A stretch of DNA of 64,000 nucleotides, from positions 15,522 to 79,521 of the forward strand of contig CAYUMU010000019.1 of assembly GCA_964445985.1 (NCBI GenBank), given 5' to 3'. Numbering within the stretch: position 1 is the first letter of the stretch; each line of letters starts with the position of its first letter. Positions 44,901-55,189 of this stretch are shown piece after piece. The notes under the pieces are model-generated. The model searched no databases and had not been told where the DNA came from. It saw nothing but the letters and a program-made list of their open reading frames with translations. A program made the position numbers and the translations under genes. This DNA comes from CAYUMU01 sp964445985 (GTDB taxonomy: Bacteria > Planctomycetota > Planctomycetia > Pirellulales > S012-138).

Positions 44901-45017
44901 GAATTGGAGCGACAACCCAAGTCGATCATGCCTGAGAACCTGCTGAAGGAACTATCAGAACAACAAGTACGCGACCTGTTCGCCTACTTGAAGAGCTCGC
45001 AGCCGCTGAATGATTAG
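41904..45017 (+). CDS. PVC-type heme-binding CxxCH protein with propeller and HEAT repeats
   Basis: A 1037-residue exported protein typical of planctomycetes and verrucomicrobia. A basic start and hydrophobic helix (SISFALALGCALVATAAAQ) act as signal peptide. Residues about 55-450 form a sorbosone-dehydrogenase-like propeller (MSFDERGRMWVVQYLQYPYP, LRFGPDGWLYAAQGST, IKTGPDGAIYVADMYEPEI). About 460-880 are HEAT-like helical repeats. The C-terminal domain binds one c-type heme through CGKCH (C913, C916, H917), followed by IGPDLTAYKRDD. These proteins are thought to oxidise sugars or related substrates in the periplasm and pass electrons to the heme. No cytochrome partner is adjacent. The first ATG is used, although the signal peptide could begin later. 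Confidence 0.92.
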   Translation: MSFRMRSTDSEHRLAYRHGCSGPRLAGHPRLVSISFALALGCALVATAAAQDEDTTPAAPAEPPLPVAEALKQLHVPDDLVVEAVLAEPAVRQPLAMSFDERGRMWVVQYLQYPYPAGLTMLSRDKFWRAQYDKIPLPPPHHTPGLDKITIHEDTDGDGQFDKEKTFLEGTSITTAIALGRGGTWVLNPPYLLFYPDKNHDDVPDGPPEVHLTGFGMEDTHSVVNSLRFGPDGWLYAAQGSTVSGHVKRPEDKAVVHSQGQLIWRYHPETRQYEIFAEGGGNAFGVEFDEAGRVYSGHNGGNTRGFHYVQGGYYRKGFAKHGPLSNPYSFGFFEAMGHHNVPRFTHTFIIYEENQLPEPYRGKLFGVGPLQSHVVMAEISPDGSTYQTTDVGHPLQSDDKRFRPVDIKTGPDGAIYVADMYEPEIAHGKHFSGQIDKTTGRIYRLRGKNMQPQQPFDLSSKPSRDLVVLLRHPSKWWRQTALRLLGDRRDASIVPQLRNIILTEEGDAALDALWALHQTAGLDADISAQCLKHANPQVRAWTVRLLADNHQVSPQIAAALAALAQTEPNVQVRSQLACSARRLSPEAGLPMVASLLDRDEDVADPHLPLLLYWAMEARCGEHADQVVALLKSPETWVRPIVAEHILQRLMRRFAQAGTRADLLHCATLLNTAPSEMAAAKLLAGFEEAFQGRSLAGAPRELLEALAARGGGSLVLKVRQDNPDAVTEALATVADAKADAARRLQLVQVFGEVRQPQAVKTLLAIVREPAVQGKAGDSKTAAAATALQQAALTSLQIYDQPEVAQEVIAAYAALSPDVREAAQTLLASRAAWTRQLLEAVDAGQVAKDSLPTDVVRQFTIHRDAQIAELIQKHWGSVAGATTAEMQAQIAALLKVVGHGSGDPYAGKKLFNASCGKCHVLHGTGGRIGPDLTAYKRDDVDRMLVNVVNPSAEIREGFETMLAITADGRAVIGFLVDKDNRVAVLRGADGQNIVLNVEDIEELERQPKSIMPENLLKELSEQQVRDLFAYLKSSQPLND

Positions 45018-45450
45018 CTTCAAGAATCAGATGACGTTTCCCAAGCTCGTCATCCCCGCGTGAAAGCAGCGGGCGCGAAACTCTTTTCTCCCCTCTCCCC
45101 GGTATTTCCGGGGAGAAGGGTCGAGAATTCGGAAGAGTCAGGCAATTTTCAATTTGCATTTTTCAATTTTCAATATGCAGTTGAGGTCGTAAACAATTCA
45201 GGATCGATTTGCTCGAACCCGATCCAATGCCGATCGGCGCAAGTAACTGCCGCCGCGCCACAAAACCCAAGCACGCCAGCAACCGTTCTTTGCAGGCCAG
45301 GGGGCACGGCTCCTCTCTCCCAATTGTCAGCTGCCCTGCCCCTCTAGTACACTCAGGGGATGATCGCCGCCGCGCGGTTGGTTGGCTCGCTTGCCGGCAT
45401 CGGCGACGGGCGGGTGGCTGAAAGTTCTTTCCGGGGTTGTGGATACGCAT
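45018..45450. other. Intergenic region with a stem-loop and AT-rich tract
   Basis: These 433 bases hold no supported gene. They contain the CCCCGG-type stem-loop listed separately and then an AT-rich run (TTTCAATTTGCATTTTTCAA repeats, about 45147-45178), followed by the leader of ffh. Confidence 0.5.
45091..45120 (+). terminator. GC-rich stem-loop after the PVC cytochrome gene
   Basis: CCCTCTCCCCGG and CCGGGGAGAAGGG form a 12-bp stem with one bulge and loop TATTT, about 75 bases after the stop codon. There is no T-tract. It could be a terminator or an extragenic palindrome related to the hairpin at 8417. Confidence 0.45.
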
Positions 45451-46920
45451 ATGTTCGAATCGCTGCAAACGAACCTGAAGCAGGCATTCCGCTCGATTAC
45501 GGGGCAAGCGCGGCTCACCGAAGCCAACATGCGGGACGGATTGCAGCTAGTTCGCCAGGCCCTGCTCGAGGCCGACGTCAGCTTCGGCATCGTTCGCGAT
45601 TTCATGGAACGCGTGACCACCAAGGCCCTCGGGCAAGACGTGCTCCAATCGCTCAAGGCCGGCGATATGGTGCTGCACATCGTCTACCAGGAACTCGTCG
45701 ACCTGATGAGTCCCGCCGACCCGTCGCTGCACCTTCGCGACTTCACCAAAATCATGATGTGCGGCCTCCAGGGGTCGGGCAAAACCACCACCTGCGGCAA
45801 GCTGGCCCGCATGCTCAAGCAAACCGGCCGCAAGCCCATGCTGGTGGCGGCCGACCTGCAGCGCCCCGCCGCTATTCACCAGCTGCAAGTGCTGGGCGAA
45901 CAGATCGGCGTGCCGGTCTTCGCCGACCTGGCCAGCAAAGACCCGGTCGATGTCTGCCACCGCGCGGTGAAACAAGCCCAAGGCCAAGGCTGCGACGTCA
46001 TCATCTTCGATACGGCCGGCCGGCTGCATATCGACGACGATTTGATGGGCCAGCTCCGCCGCATCGACTCCAAGGTCGAACCGCACCAATGCTACCTGGT
46101 CGTCGACGGCATGACCGGCCAAGACGCCGTGAACAGCGCCAAGGCATTCAACGAATCACTCGAACTCGACGGCGTGATTCTCACCAAGCTCGATGGCGAC
46201 GCCCGCGGCGGCGCCGTGCTGAGCGTGAAAGCCGTGACGGGCGTGCCGATCAAATTCCTCGGCACCGGCGAACACCTGCAAGACCTGGAACCGTTCCGCC
46301 CCGAAGGCATGGCCAGCCGCATTCTGGGCGAAGGCGATCTCTTGGAAGTGGTCCGCCGCGCGCAGACGGAAATCGACCAGGACGAGATGCGCAAGCAAGA
46401 AGAGGCACTGGCCAAGGGCGAGTTCACCCTCGACAACTTCAAAGACATGCTCGCTCAAACCACCAAGCTGGGTCCCCTGCAAAAAGTGATCGGCCTGCTC
46501 CCCGGCATGGGCGCCGCCAAAGAAATGATGAAGCAGATCGACGCCGAAAAAGATCTCGGCCGCCTGACCGGCATCATCAACAGCATGACCCCGGCCGAAC
46601 GCCGCAACCCCAAACAGGTTATCGACCAAAGCCGCCGGCGACGCATCGCCGCGGGCGCCGGCGTGCAGCCGCACGAAGTGAACGAACTGGTCAAACAGTT
46701 CGAGCCGGTCAAAGACATGATGACGAAAATGGCCGGCATGGGCATGCGCGACCGCATGAAAATGATGCGCGAAATGCAACAGGCCATGGCCACCGGCGGC
46801 CCCGGCGGACTCGCCGTCTCCAAGAAAGGCACCGGCAAACGCCTCTCCACCGCCGAGAAGCAAAAGCTCAAAAAACAACGCGAAAAAGAAGCCCGCCGCA
46901 AACGCCGCGGCGGCAGCTAA
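45451..46920 (+). CDS. ffh: Signal recognition particle protein Ffh
   Basis: Ffh binds 4.5S RNA and signal sequences and brings ribosomes to the membrane through GTPase pairing with FtsY. The 489-residue chain has the N domain (MFESLQTNLKQAFRSITGQA) and the G domain, with P-loop GLQGSGKTTT near 106-115 followed by VAADLQRPAAI, DTAGRL and TKLDGDARGG. The methionine-rich M domain follows (about 330-489: GMGMRDRMKMMREMQQAMA), with the SRP RNA-binding SRRRRIAAGAG segment, and a basic tail. ATG 45451 gives the canonical start. ribH follows 65 bases downstream on the same strand. Confidence 0.97.
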   Translation: MFESLQTNLKQAFRSITGQARLTEANMRDGLQLVRQALLEADVSFGIVRDFMERVTTKALGQDVLQSLKAGDMVLHIVYQELVDLMSPADPSLHLRDFTKIMMCGLQGSGKTTTCGKLARMLKQTGRKPMLVAADLQRPAAIHQLQVLGEQIGVPVFADLASKDPVDVCHRAVKQAQGQGCDVIIFDTAGRLHIDDDLMGQLRRIDSKVEPHQCYLVVDGMTGQDAVNSAKAFNESLELDGVILTKLDGDARGGAVLSVKAVTGVPIKFLGTGEHLQDLEPFRPEGMASRILGEGDLLEVVRRAQTEIDQDEMRKQEEALAKGEFTLDNFKDMLAQTTKLGPLQKVIGLLPGMGAAKEMMKQIDAEKDLGRLTGIINSMTPAERRNPKQVIDQSRRRRIAAGAGVQPHEVNELVKQFEPVKDMMTKMAGMGMRDRMKMMREMQQAMATGGPGGLAVSKKGTGKRLSTAEKQKLKKQREKEARRKRRGGS

Positions 46921-46985
46921 AGCGCGCCGGCCCGACCACCCAAACTCCCAACTCCGCACTCCGAATTCCGCACTTCTTCCCCCCC

Positions 46986-47462
46986 ATGCCTACCGAAATT
47001 CAGCCCGCCCCGCTGCCTGCCGACGCGCGCTTTGCGATCGTGGTTTCGCAATACAATCGCCATATCACGGGCAAATTGCTCGACGGCGCGGTGAGCACGC
47101 TCACGGCGGCCGGCGTGGCCGACGAAGCCATTTGCGTGGCCTGGGCGCCCGGCGCCTTCGAGCTGCCAATTCTGGCGAATCAACTGGCGCGCCGCGGCGA
47201 CTACGTGGCCGTGATTTGCCTGGGCGCGGTGATTCGCGGCGAAACCACGCACGATCAACACATCAATCGAGCCGTGAGCCAGGCCTTCACCCACATCGGT
47301 CTGGAAACCGGCGTGCCCGTGCTGTTCGGCGTGCTCACCTGCCAAACCTTGGAACAGGCCATCCATCGCTCTGGCGGCAACAAAGGCAACAAGGGCGTGG
47401 AGTGCGCCGAAGCCGCCTTGCAGGTGGTTGGCCTGCTCGCCGCGCTCGATCGGCCTGCGTAG
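46986..47462 (+). CDS. ribH: 6,7-dimethyl-8-ribityllumazine synthase
   Basis: RibH condenses the pyrimidine diamine with dihydroxybutanone phosphate to lumazine, the next-to-last step of riboflavin synthesis, usually as a pentameric or icosahedral shell. The 158-residue product has FAIVVSQYNRHITGKLLDGA, the substrate-binding WAPGAFELPILANQLA, and GAVIRGETTHDQHINRA with the catalytic His. PVLFGVLTCQTLEQAIHRSG follows, and GNKGVECAEAAL near the end. ATG 46986 fits the family start; the frame continues open far upstream through ffh in another phase, which is not meaningful. A group II intron begins 13 bases after the stop. Confidence 0.96.
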   Translation: MPTEIQPAPLPADARFAIVVSQYNRHITGKLLDGAVSTLTAAGVADEAICVAWAPGAFELPILANQLARRGDYVAVICLGAVIRGETTHDQHINRAVSQAFTHIGLETGVPVLFGVLTCQTLEQAIHRSGGNKGNKGVECAEAALQVVGLLAALDRPA

Positions 47463-47474
47463 AGCCGACTCTCG

Positions 47475-48063
47475 GTGCGCCGTGAAACTGCGGCGATTTT
47501 CAGTGGGAGTCAGTCTCACCCGGCAACTGGGTCGCTCCAGCCGGTAGCAATCGGAGCGGCGAACGCGAGTTTGTCGTGGAAGCATTCCGATGTCAAAGGA
47601 CCGTTCCGCGGTTCAGCGAACGTGCAGGCCGTAACGAAAGTGAACGCCGGACCAACCTGCGGTCGGTGCCCCGGCCCCGAAAAGCCCAATGCGGAGGCCG
47701 ACCCGACCGAGGCACGGGGAAGGCTGCCATCGTGGAAGTCCCCAGCGCCCGATCCGAGGAGGACGGGAGCACGAGCGATCGGACTCCACGGCTCCGCCGG
47801 TGGCTGTGTCGGAAACACAAGCAGCCAAGTCCGGGCGAGCAACGCTTCCCGGACAGCTATCTCCATGACACGCTAGGGCTGGTTCGGCTGCCGCAACGAA
47901 CACGCGACCTCCCGTGGGCGAAAGCAGGAAGACCCCATGACCTAAATCCTTGTCCGAGAGCGGGCACCGACCGCAGGTTGGTCGCGGGAAATCCGCACGT
48001 CCGGTTCGATGAGCGGGAGGTGGAAACGGAGCCCCGGCCACCGCGCCACCTCTCGACTCTACC
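47475..48063 (+). mobile_element. ORF-less group II intron (or degenerate copy)
   Basis: The element starts GTGCGCCGTGAAACTGC, matching the bacterial group II 5' consensus GTGYG. It ends with a domain V/VI-like segment: CGCGGGAAATCCGCACGTCC, GGTTCGATGAG, then a GGAGGTGG/CCACCTCT stem and a pyrimidine-rich ACTCTACC end. In about 590 bases there is no reverse transcriptase, so it cannot move alone. A perfect 22-bp inverted repeat (47650-47671 with 47962-47983) joins the inner part to the domain V flank, where the usual GAGCCG opening reads GAGCGGG. It sits just after ribH, outside any gene. The exact 3' end is uncertain by a few bases. Confidence 0.7.
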
Positions 48064-48255
48064 CAAGGCTGCCCTCAAACCGGAAGTGGAAGCGAATCGC
48101 CGGATGAATTGGCGCGAGGATATCGCGGCGGGTATCTTCGCGGAGTGCCGCGCCTGCCCAGCCGCGGAGCGTTTCACTGCCACGTCCAACGGCCCATGAT
48201 GGCGCGGGTTCGCTGCTATGTGCCGGTTATCAGACCGCGGTCGGCGACCGTCGCC

Positions 48256-49899
<1,644 letters not shown>

Positions 49900-50200
49900 G
49901 ACAGACAACTCCGATGAGCACGCGTGCCGAAGGCGCGAACGGCCCCGGCGGTAGGTTGATTTGAAGCGAGTGTTCGAGAGGAAAAGCTACTAACACTGCG
50001 AGGAAAACAAAGACAAATGATGATGGAGATCGGGCTGGCTTGGGCGGCGGGCGGTGTTACGGTTTGCGGGGGGCGAACGGACGGGGTGTCAACGGTTCGT
50101 GGGGCAGCCGGCGACTCCGGCGGTTCTGTTCCGGCCCATCCAAAGCCAGCATGAAATTGACATTCTCAAAATGGGCGGCGCTGGCCGCGATAAAGCACCT

Positions 50201-50932
50201 TCAACTTGCGGCGGACGAAGATTGCAGGAATGCTTGCCAACACGCGAATACCGTGCGGGCGACGGAATCGGACGCAGGGGAATTCTTAAACGCAGGGGAA
50301 TTAGACGCTGTGGAATTAGACGCTGTGGAATTCTTGATCGGGCCGTGCTCCATCCAGCCGTTCTCGATAATGCGGTCGGCACGCAGGCGTTTTTCTTCCA
50401 GGGGTTCTTGGGCGGCTTCGCGGGCTTGGAACTGTTCCGGGCTCCAACCGCGATCCAGGGCACGCTGCAAACGAACCTCGCGGGGCGCGTCAATGAACCA
50501 GATCTCGTCGCACAGCGCGTCCCAGCCTGCCTTGAGCATTACGGGAGCGTCGAGGACGGCGGCTAAGGTATCTTCACTCCCACGATGTGTGTCTTGGATG
50601 GCTGTTAGCTGTTGCCGGAGACGCTCGCCAATTTGGGGATGGGTCAACTGCTCCAGGAATTTTAACTCGGCAGGATCGGCAAAAACAATTGCTCCCACGG
50701 CTTTTCGATCCACATCTCCTTGCGCGGTAAACACTTGTTTTCCCCAGCGATTTTGCAGGGCCCACTGGACGTTGCGGTCATTCAGCACTTCGTGCCCGGC
50801 CCGATCGGCGTCGAGCACCACTGCCCCTTGCGCTGCTAGCAGGTTGGCCACGTAGCTCTTGCCACTGGCAATGCCACCGAGCAAACCCAACACCCGCGGG
50901 CGGGGCGACAGCTTCTCAGGCGAGCCGCTCAT
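50201..50932 (-). CDS. coaE: Dephospho-CoA kinase
   Basis: CoaE phosphorylates dephospho-CoA, the last step of coenzyme A synthesis. The 243-residue chain has the P-loop GLLGGIASGKS, DADRAGHEVL, the LTHPQIGERLRQQ segment, LDAPVMLKAGWDALCDEIWF and RLQRALDRG. Near the C-terminus, an insertion of N-S-T-A-S-type repeats (KNSTASNSTASNSPAFKNSP) interrupts the last helices; it is encoded by a tandem 15-base unit (50298-50327). ATG 50932 is preferred over longer frames. It lies between polA and rho on the same strand. The 301 bases before rho hold no gene. Confidence 0.93.
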   Translation of the reverse strand: MSGSPEKLSPRPRVLGLLGGIASGKSYVANLLAAQGAVVLDADRAGHEVLNDRNVQWALQNRWGKQVFTAQGDVDRKAVGAIVFADPAELKFLEQLTHPQIGERLRQQLTAIQDTHRGSEDTLAAVLDAPVMLKAGWDALCDEIWFIDAPREVRLQRALDRGWSPEQFQAREAAQEPLEEKRLRADRIIENGWMEHGPIKNSTASNSTASNSPAFKNSPASDSVARTVFACWQAFLQSSSAAS

Positions 50933-51109
50933 GGGATAGGTCCGGGCAAACGCCGCAAGGCCCAAGCGGGCAGCTTGAACGCGATCAACAACACAAACGA
51001 CAGGCATTAGCGGTAATCCACCAAGCAAAACCTCCGTGCGCTTTGTGGCGAATGGCGATATTCGAATGGGTTGGGAAGGTCGGGATGACGCTTCCGGAAG
51101 GATTGTGAA

Positions 51110-54100
51110 TTAGCTTAAGGATTGAAGGGTTGCCCAACTGCTTCCCGCCGAAATATCCACCTTGAGGGGGACATTTAAGCGAATCACACTTGGCATTTCC
51201 TTGGTCACCAGGTCCGCCAGGCGCTGCAAATCGTGGTCGGCGACTTCAAACACCAACTCGTCGTGAATTTGCAACAGCATAACGGCAGCGATGGATTCCG
51301 CTTGCAAGGCTGGATGCAGGTGAATCATCGCCAACTTGATGATGTCGGCGGCGGAACCTTGAACCACGGTGTTGATAGCAGTTCGTTCCGGCAGGTTCCG
51401 TTGACGCTGGACGTCGGATCTGACTCCATGGATCGCTCTGCGACGCCCAAGGATTGTTCTAACATAGCCTTCCTGGCGGCATTCTGCCAGTACTTTGGCG
51501 AGAAATTCCTCCACCCGAGGGTAGCGGGCAAAGTAGGCGTCGATGAATTCGGCCGCTTCGGTTTTTTCGATTCCCAGCTGCTGCGACAGCCCCCACGGCG
51601 ATTGCCCGTAAATAATGCCGAAATTAACGGCTTTAGCGTTTCTACGCTGTTCCGTCGTCACCTCTTCCGCTGGCACCCCATACACCTCGGCCGCCACCCG
51701 GCGGTGAATGTCTTGATCGGCGGCGAACGCCTCGCACAGGGCTTCATCGCCGCAGTAGTGCGCCAGAACCCGCAATTCAATCTGCGAATAGTCCGCCGCC
51801 AGCAATTTCCAGCCCTCGTGGCCCGGCAGAAACGCCGAGCGAATCTGCCGGCCTTCTTCGCCCCGGATGGGAATGTTTTGCAGGTTGGGATCGCTGGAGC
51901 TGAGCCGGCCCGTCGCCGCCACGCCCTGGTTGAACGAGCAATGCACGCGGCCCGTGCCAGGATGAATCATCGCCGGCAAGGCATCCACATAAGTGCCCTT
52001 CAGCTTGGCGTATTGGCGGTACTCGATAATCTCGCGCGGCAACTCGTGCTCCAGCGCTAGTTCCTCCAATACCGAAGCCTCGGTGCTGGCCCCGGTGCGG
52101 GTTTTCTTTTTGGGGGTGAAACCCAGATCGGTGAACAGCACTTCTTGCAGTTGCTTGGGCGAAGCGATATTGAATTGCCGGCCAGCGTGGCGGTAGATCG
52201 ATCGCTCAAGCTCCAATAGCCGGCCGGTGAAAGCCTCGCTGAGCTCGGCCAGCCGCCGCGGATCGACCCGAATGCCGGCAATTTCCAGATCGACCAGCAC
52301 GTCGATCAGCGGACGTTCCAAATCCTGATAGAGCGCGACGAGCCCTGCTTGTTCCAGGCAGGGCTCCAGCAGCGGCTGCAATCGCAGCATGGCATCCACC
52401 CGCTCGCACCACGACTCGTGGGCCGGCATGCCGACCGAACCCTTGGCCACCTTGGCGACTTCCGGCGGCAACGTATGCCGGAGATATCGCTTGGCCAGCT
52501 CTTCCAGCGAGTGATTGCGTTCGCCGGCATCGAGCAGGTAGCTAATGACGAACAAATCTTGCTTGTCGCCCTGCATGGTCAGGCCGAAGCGGCGAAGCAG
52601 AATGGCGTCGTGCTTGAGATTATGCCCCACCTTGGCGATGGCCCGATTTTCGAGGACCGGCCGCAACTTTTCCAAAACGGTGCTCAGCGGCAGCGATGGA
52701 GCGTACGGGTTGCCGCCGGCGATTTTCTCCAGCGAGTCGTCCGGCAAATCCACGGGAATATAAAAGGCCTCGCCCGGCTCGGTGGCGAGAATCACGGCCG
52801 CAACGTCTGCCCAGGTGGGCCAGGCATGCGTGCCCACCACCCGCACCGCCACCGCCGGAACCGCTTGCAGCGATGCCGCCAGGGCCGTTAATTCCTCAGC
52901 CGAGGCGATCACGTTGGCGTGCGTTTGCCAGGCGTCGGGGGCCTCGCGCGATTCCAGCTCCGCGCGCAGCTTTTCGGTAAAGCCGTGAAAGCCCAGCTCC
53001 ATGAACAACGGCAGCGCGGCCTCGCGATCCATCCGGCTCACATCCCCCCGCGCCCAATCCACGCGCATCGGCAAGTCGTTGTACAGCCGCACCAGAACGC
53101 GACTCAGCAGGGCCTGATCGCGGAAGGTCTGCAAGTTCTCGCTACGCTTTTTGCCTTTCACTTCGCCCGCGTGGGCCAGCACCTCGTCCAGCGTTTCGTA
53201 TTGCAGCAGCAATTCCTTGGCAATCTTCGGCCCAATCAGCGGTACGCCGGGCACATTGTCCACGGAATCGCCCACCAAGGCCTGGAAATCGACCACCTGG
53301 TCGGGCCGGATTCCCCAATCGGCCAGCAGGTCCGCTTCGTTAAAGAACAGGTTCTTGCGCACGTTGTACAATCGCACCCGGTCATTGATCAGTTGCCGGC
53401 AATCCTTGTCGCCAGTCACCAGCACGCAGTTGCCCCCTTGCTCGGAAATCTGCCGGGCGAGCGTGGCGAGCACGTCGTCGGCCTCGTAGCCTTCGGCCGC
53501 CAAAATCGGCACGTCCATCGCCTCGAGCATCCGCACAATCAGGCCAATCTGCGGCGCCAGCTCGTCGGGCATGGCGTCGCGGTTCGCCTTGTACTCTTCG
53601 TATTGCTCGTGCCGAATGGTTGCGCCGGGAAGATCGAACGCGCAAAACAAGTAGTCGGGCCGTTTCTGCTCGATCAGGTAAAAGATGTCGCGCGTGAAGC
53701 CAAATACGGCGTTGACCGGCAGGCCTTTGGGGCTGGTCATCTGCGGAATGGCATGAAACACCTGAAAGATCAACGACGCCGCGTCGATCAGGTAGATGGA
53801 CTTGCCAGCCAGGTTCGGTTGCTCGCCCTGAAAACCCAAGGGCAACAGGGCCAGCGGCATCTCCAGCAGTTTGCTTTTGTAAGACACGCCGGGATCGAGC
53901 GTGCCAGCCACGGGCGAGGCATCTTCAGCCGAGGGCTCGAACGGCGGATCCAAATCATCGTTGGCGGCCGTGGCCGGCGTAGCTTCTCGCTTGCGCGACG
54001 GCGGAGACGATTTGGCCGACGCCGGCCGGCCTTTGGACGACTCCGCCGGGGGCGAGTGAGCAGCCGAAGCGGCCGAAGGCGGGTCGTCGCCCATGCCGGG

Positions 54101-54130
54101 CAGCATGGTTTGCCGCGATCGTTTTTGCAT
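51110..54130 (-). CDS. polA: DNA polymerase I
   Basis: Pol I fills gaps and removes RNA primers in replication and repair. The 1006-residue chain has a disordered Ser/Pro/Ala-rich N-terminus (about 1-100), then the 5'-3' nuclease (about 108-400: YLIDAASLIFQVFHAIPQMT, GYEADDVLATLA, TGDKDCRQL, LVGDSVDNVPGVPLIGPKIA). A degenerate 3'-5' exonuclease-like domain follows, in which the D-x-E metal-binding start is not visible, so proofreading is probably absent. The polymerase has motif A LLAADYSQIELRVLAH near 780, motif B RRNAKAVNFGIIYGQS and motif C LLQIHDELVFEV near 956. ATG 54130 is used; the frame is open to 54313 without homology. Confidence 0.96.
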   Translation of the reverse strand: MQKRSRQTMLPGMGDDPPSAASAAHSPPAESSKGRPASAKSSPPSRKREATPATAANDDLDPPFEPSAEDASPVAGTLDPGVSYKSKLLEMPLALLPLGFQGEQPNLAGKSIYLIDAASLIFQVFHAIPQMTSPKGLPVNAVFGFTRDIFYLIEQKRPDYLFCAFDLPGATIRHEQYEEYKANRDAMPDELAPQIGLIVRMLEAMDVPILAAEGYEADDVLATLARQISEQGGNCVLVTGDKDCRQLINDRVRLYNVRKNLFFNEADLLADWGIRPDQVVDFQALVGDSVDNVPGVPLIGPKIAKELLLQYETLDEVLAHAGEVKGKKRSENLQTFRDQALLSRVLVRLYNDLPMRVDWARGDVSRMDREAALPLFMELGFHGFTEKLRAELESREAPDAWQTHANVIASAEELTALAASLQAVPAVAVRVVGTHAWPTWADVAAVILATEPGEAFYIPVDLPDDSLEKIAGGNPYAPSLPLSTVLEKLRPVLENRAIAKVGHNLKHDAILLRRFGLTMQGDKQDLFVISYLLDAGERNHSLEELAKRYLRHTLPPEVAKVAKGSVGMPAHESWCERVDAMLRLQPLLEPCLEQAGLVALYQDLERPLIDVLVDLEIAGIRVDPRRLAELSEAFTGRLLELERSIYRHAGRQFNIASPKQLQEVLFTDLGFTPKKKTRTGASTEASVLEELALEHELPREIIEYRQYAKLKGTYVDALPAMIHPGTGRVHCSFNQGVAATGRLSSSDPNLQNIPIRGEEGRQIRSAFLPGHEGWKLLAADYSQIELRVLAHYCGDEALCEAFAADQDIHRRVAAEVYGVPAEEVTTEQRRNAKAVNFGIIYGQSPWGLSQQLGIEKTEAAEFIDAYFARYPRVEEFLAKVLAECRQEGYVRTILGRRRAIHGVRSDVQRQRNLPERTAINTVVQGSAADIIKLAMIHLHPALQAESIAAVMLLQIHDELVFEVADHDLQRLADLVTKEMPSVIRLNVPLKVDISAGSSWATLQSLS

Positions 54131-54568
54131 GGGATGCCTCGCGCCTGAAAAAAGGGGGGACGGCCTGAAGGAATGAATGGCCCGAACTGCGGGGGGTAAA
54201 GCCGACTCGGAGCGGAATTGCAGATGTTGCCGGTTGCGCCGAACAGGAGGATCGCGTGTTTCCGCCGCCCTCCACATCGGTTGCGCGTTCGTGCCGGCAC
54301 GGGCGGGTTTCACGGAACCAGGCCTGCCGGAACGGAGGGGGGAACGGCCAACCCCGGATTGCCGTTCAGACTACCCCATCGCCTGGGATTCGACGAGTCG
54401 GTGGCCCCCGCTTTTTTGAAAACCGCTCCCATAAAAATGAAACTGAGCCGAACCCTCGTGCCAGGCAATTCGAAAACCGAAGGACTGTGCTATGATTCAA
54501 GGCGAAGGGGGGAGAACGGCGCGAGTTGGCGCCCGCTCTCACAGGCAAATCTACTAGGAGTCAGGACG
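54131..54568. promoter_or_regulatory. Divergent region between polA and the HdeD-like gene
   Basis: These 438 bases lie between head-to-head genes and hold their promoters. AGGAG at 54555-54559 is the likely ribosome-binding site of the right-hand gene. No other site is recognised. Confidence 0.4.
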
Positions 54569-55189
54569 ATGTCGAACGCGGCTGAAATTGAATTGGGCGG
54601 CTTGCATCTGGCGGGCGCGGCGGAATTGCGGCGCAAATGGGGGTGGTTTGTCGCACTCGGCATCATCCTGGTGGTGCTGGGGATGGTGGCCCTGGGAGCC
54701 TCGCTGCTCACCACCATTGTTTCCATGATGTTCTTCGGCTGGCTGATGATTGGCGGCGGCATCATGGAAGCCATTCACGCCTTTGCCTGCAAGGGCTGGA
54801 GCGGCTTCTTCCTCGACTTGCTGACCGGTTTGCTCTACATGGTGGTGGGCTTTTTGATCGTCACCCACCCTGTGCCGGCCGTCGTTGCTCTCACGCTGCT
54901 CATTGCCCTGTTCCTGATCTTCACCGGCATTTTTTACATGGTGGTGGCGTTCAGCGTTCGCTACCAGAACCGTTGGTGGATCTTTCTGCATGGCGTGGTG
55001 AACCTGGCACTGGGCCTGTTTATCAAGCAGCAATGGCCCGAGGCTTCGCTGTGGATCATCGGCATGTTCATTGGCATCGAAATGATCTTCAATGGCTGGT
55101 CGCTGGTGATGCTGGGGATTTCGGCAAAGACCATGTCGGGTCCTACCACGCCCGGTTCAACCGCCAGCCCTCGTCCGGCTGGCGCCTAA
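54569..55189 (+). CDS. HdeD-like (DUF308) membrane protein
   Basis: A 206-residue integral membrane protein with about six helices arranged as repeated pairs (WGWFVALGIILVVLGMVALG, IVSMMFFGWLMIGGGIMEAI, FLDLLTGLLYMVVGFLIVTH, ALTLLIALFLIFTGIFYMVV). This is the HdeD/DUF308 pattern. In E. coli HdeD contributes to acid resistance at high cell density; elsewhere the role is unknown. AGGAG ten bases upstream supports ATG 54569. Its stop overlaps by 4 bases the stop of the convergent Nudix gene. Confidence 0.87.
   Translation: MSNAAEIELGGLHLAGAAELRRKWGWFVALGIILVVLGMVALGASLLTTIVSMMFFGWLMIGGGIMEAIHAFACKGWSGFFLDLLTGLLYMVVGFLIVTHPVPAVVALTLLIALFLIFTGIFYMVVAFSVRYQNRWWIFLHGVVNLALGLFIKQQWPEASLWIIGMFIGIEMIFNGWSLVMLGISAKTMSGPTTPGSTASPRPAGA

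Noticed and set aside
45360..47462. A 700-codon frame covering ffh and ribH
   Set aside because: Only the last 158 codons (ribH) are real; the rest is an off-frame reading of ffh.
47576..48199. A 207-codon frame after ribH
   Set aside because: Its sequence is the translation of the group II intron core (Arg/Pro-rich, no family), so it is not a gene.
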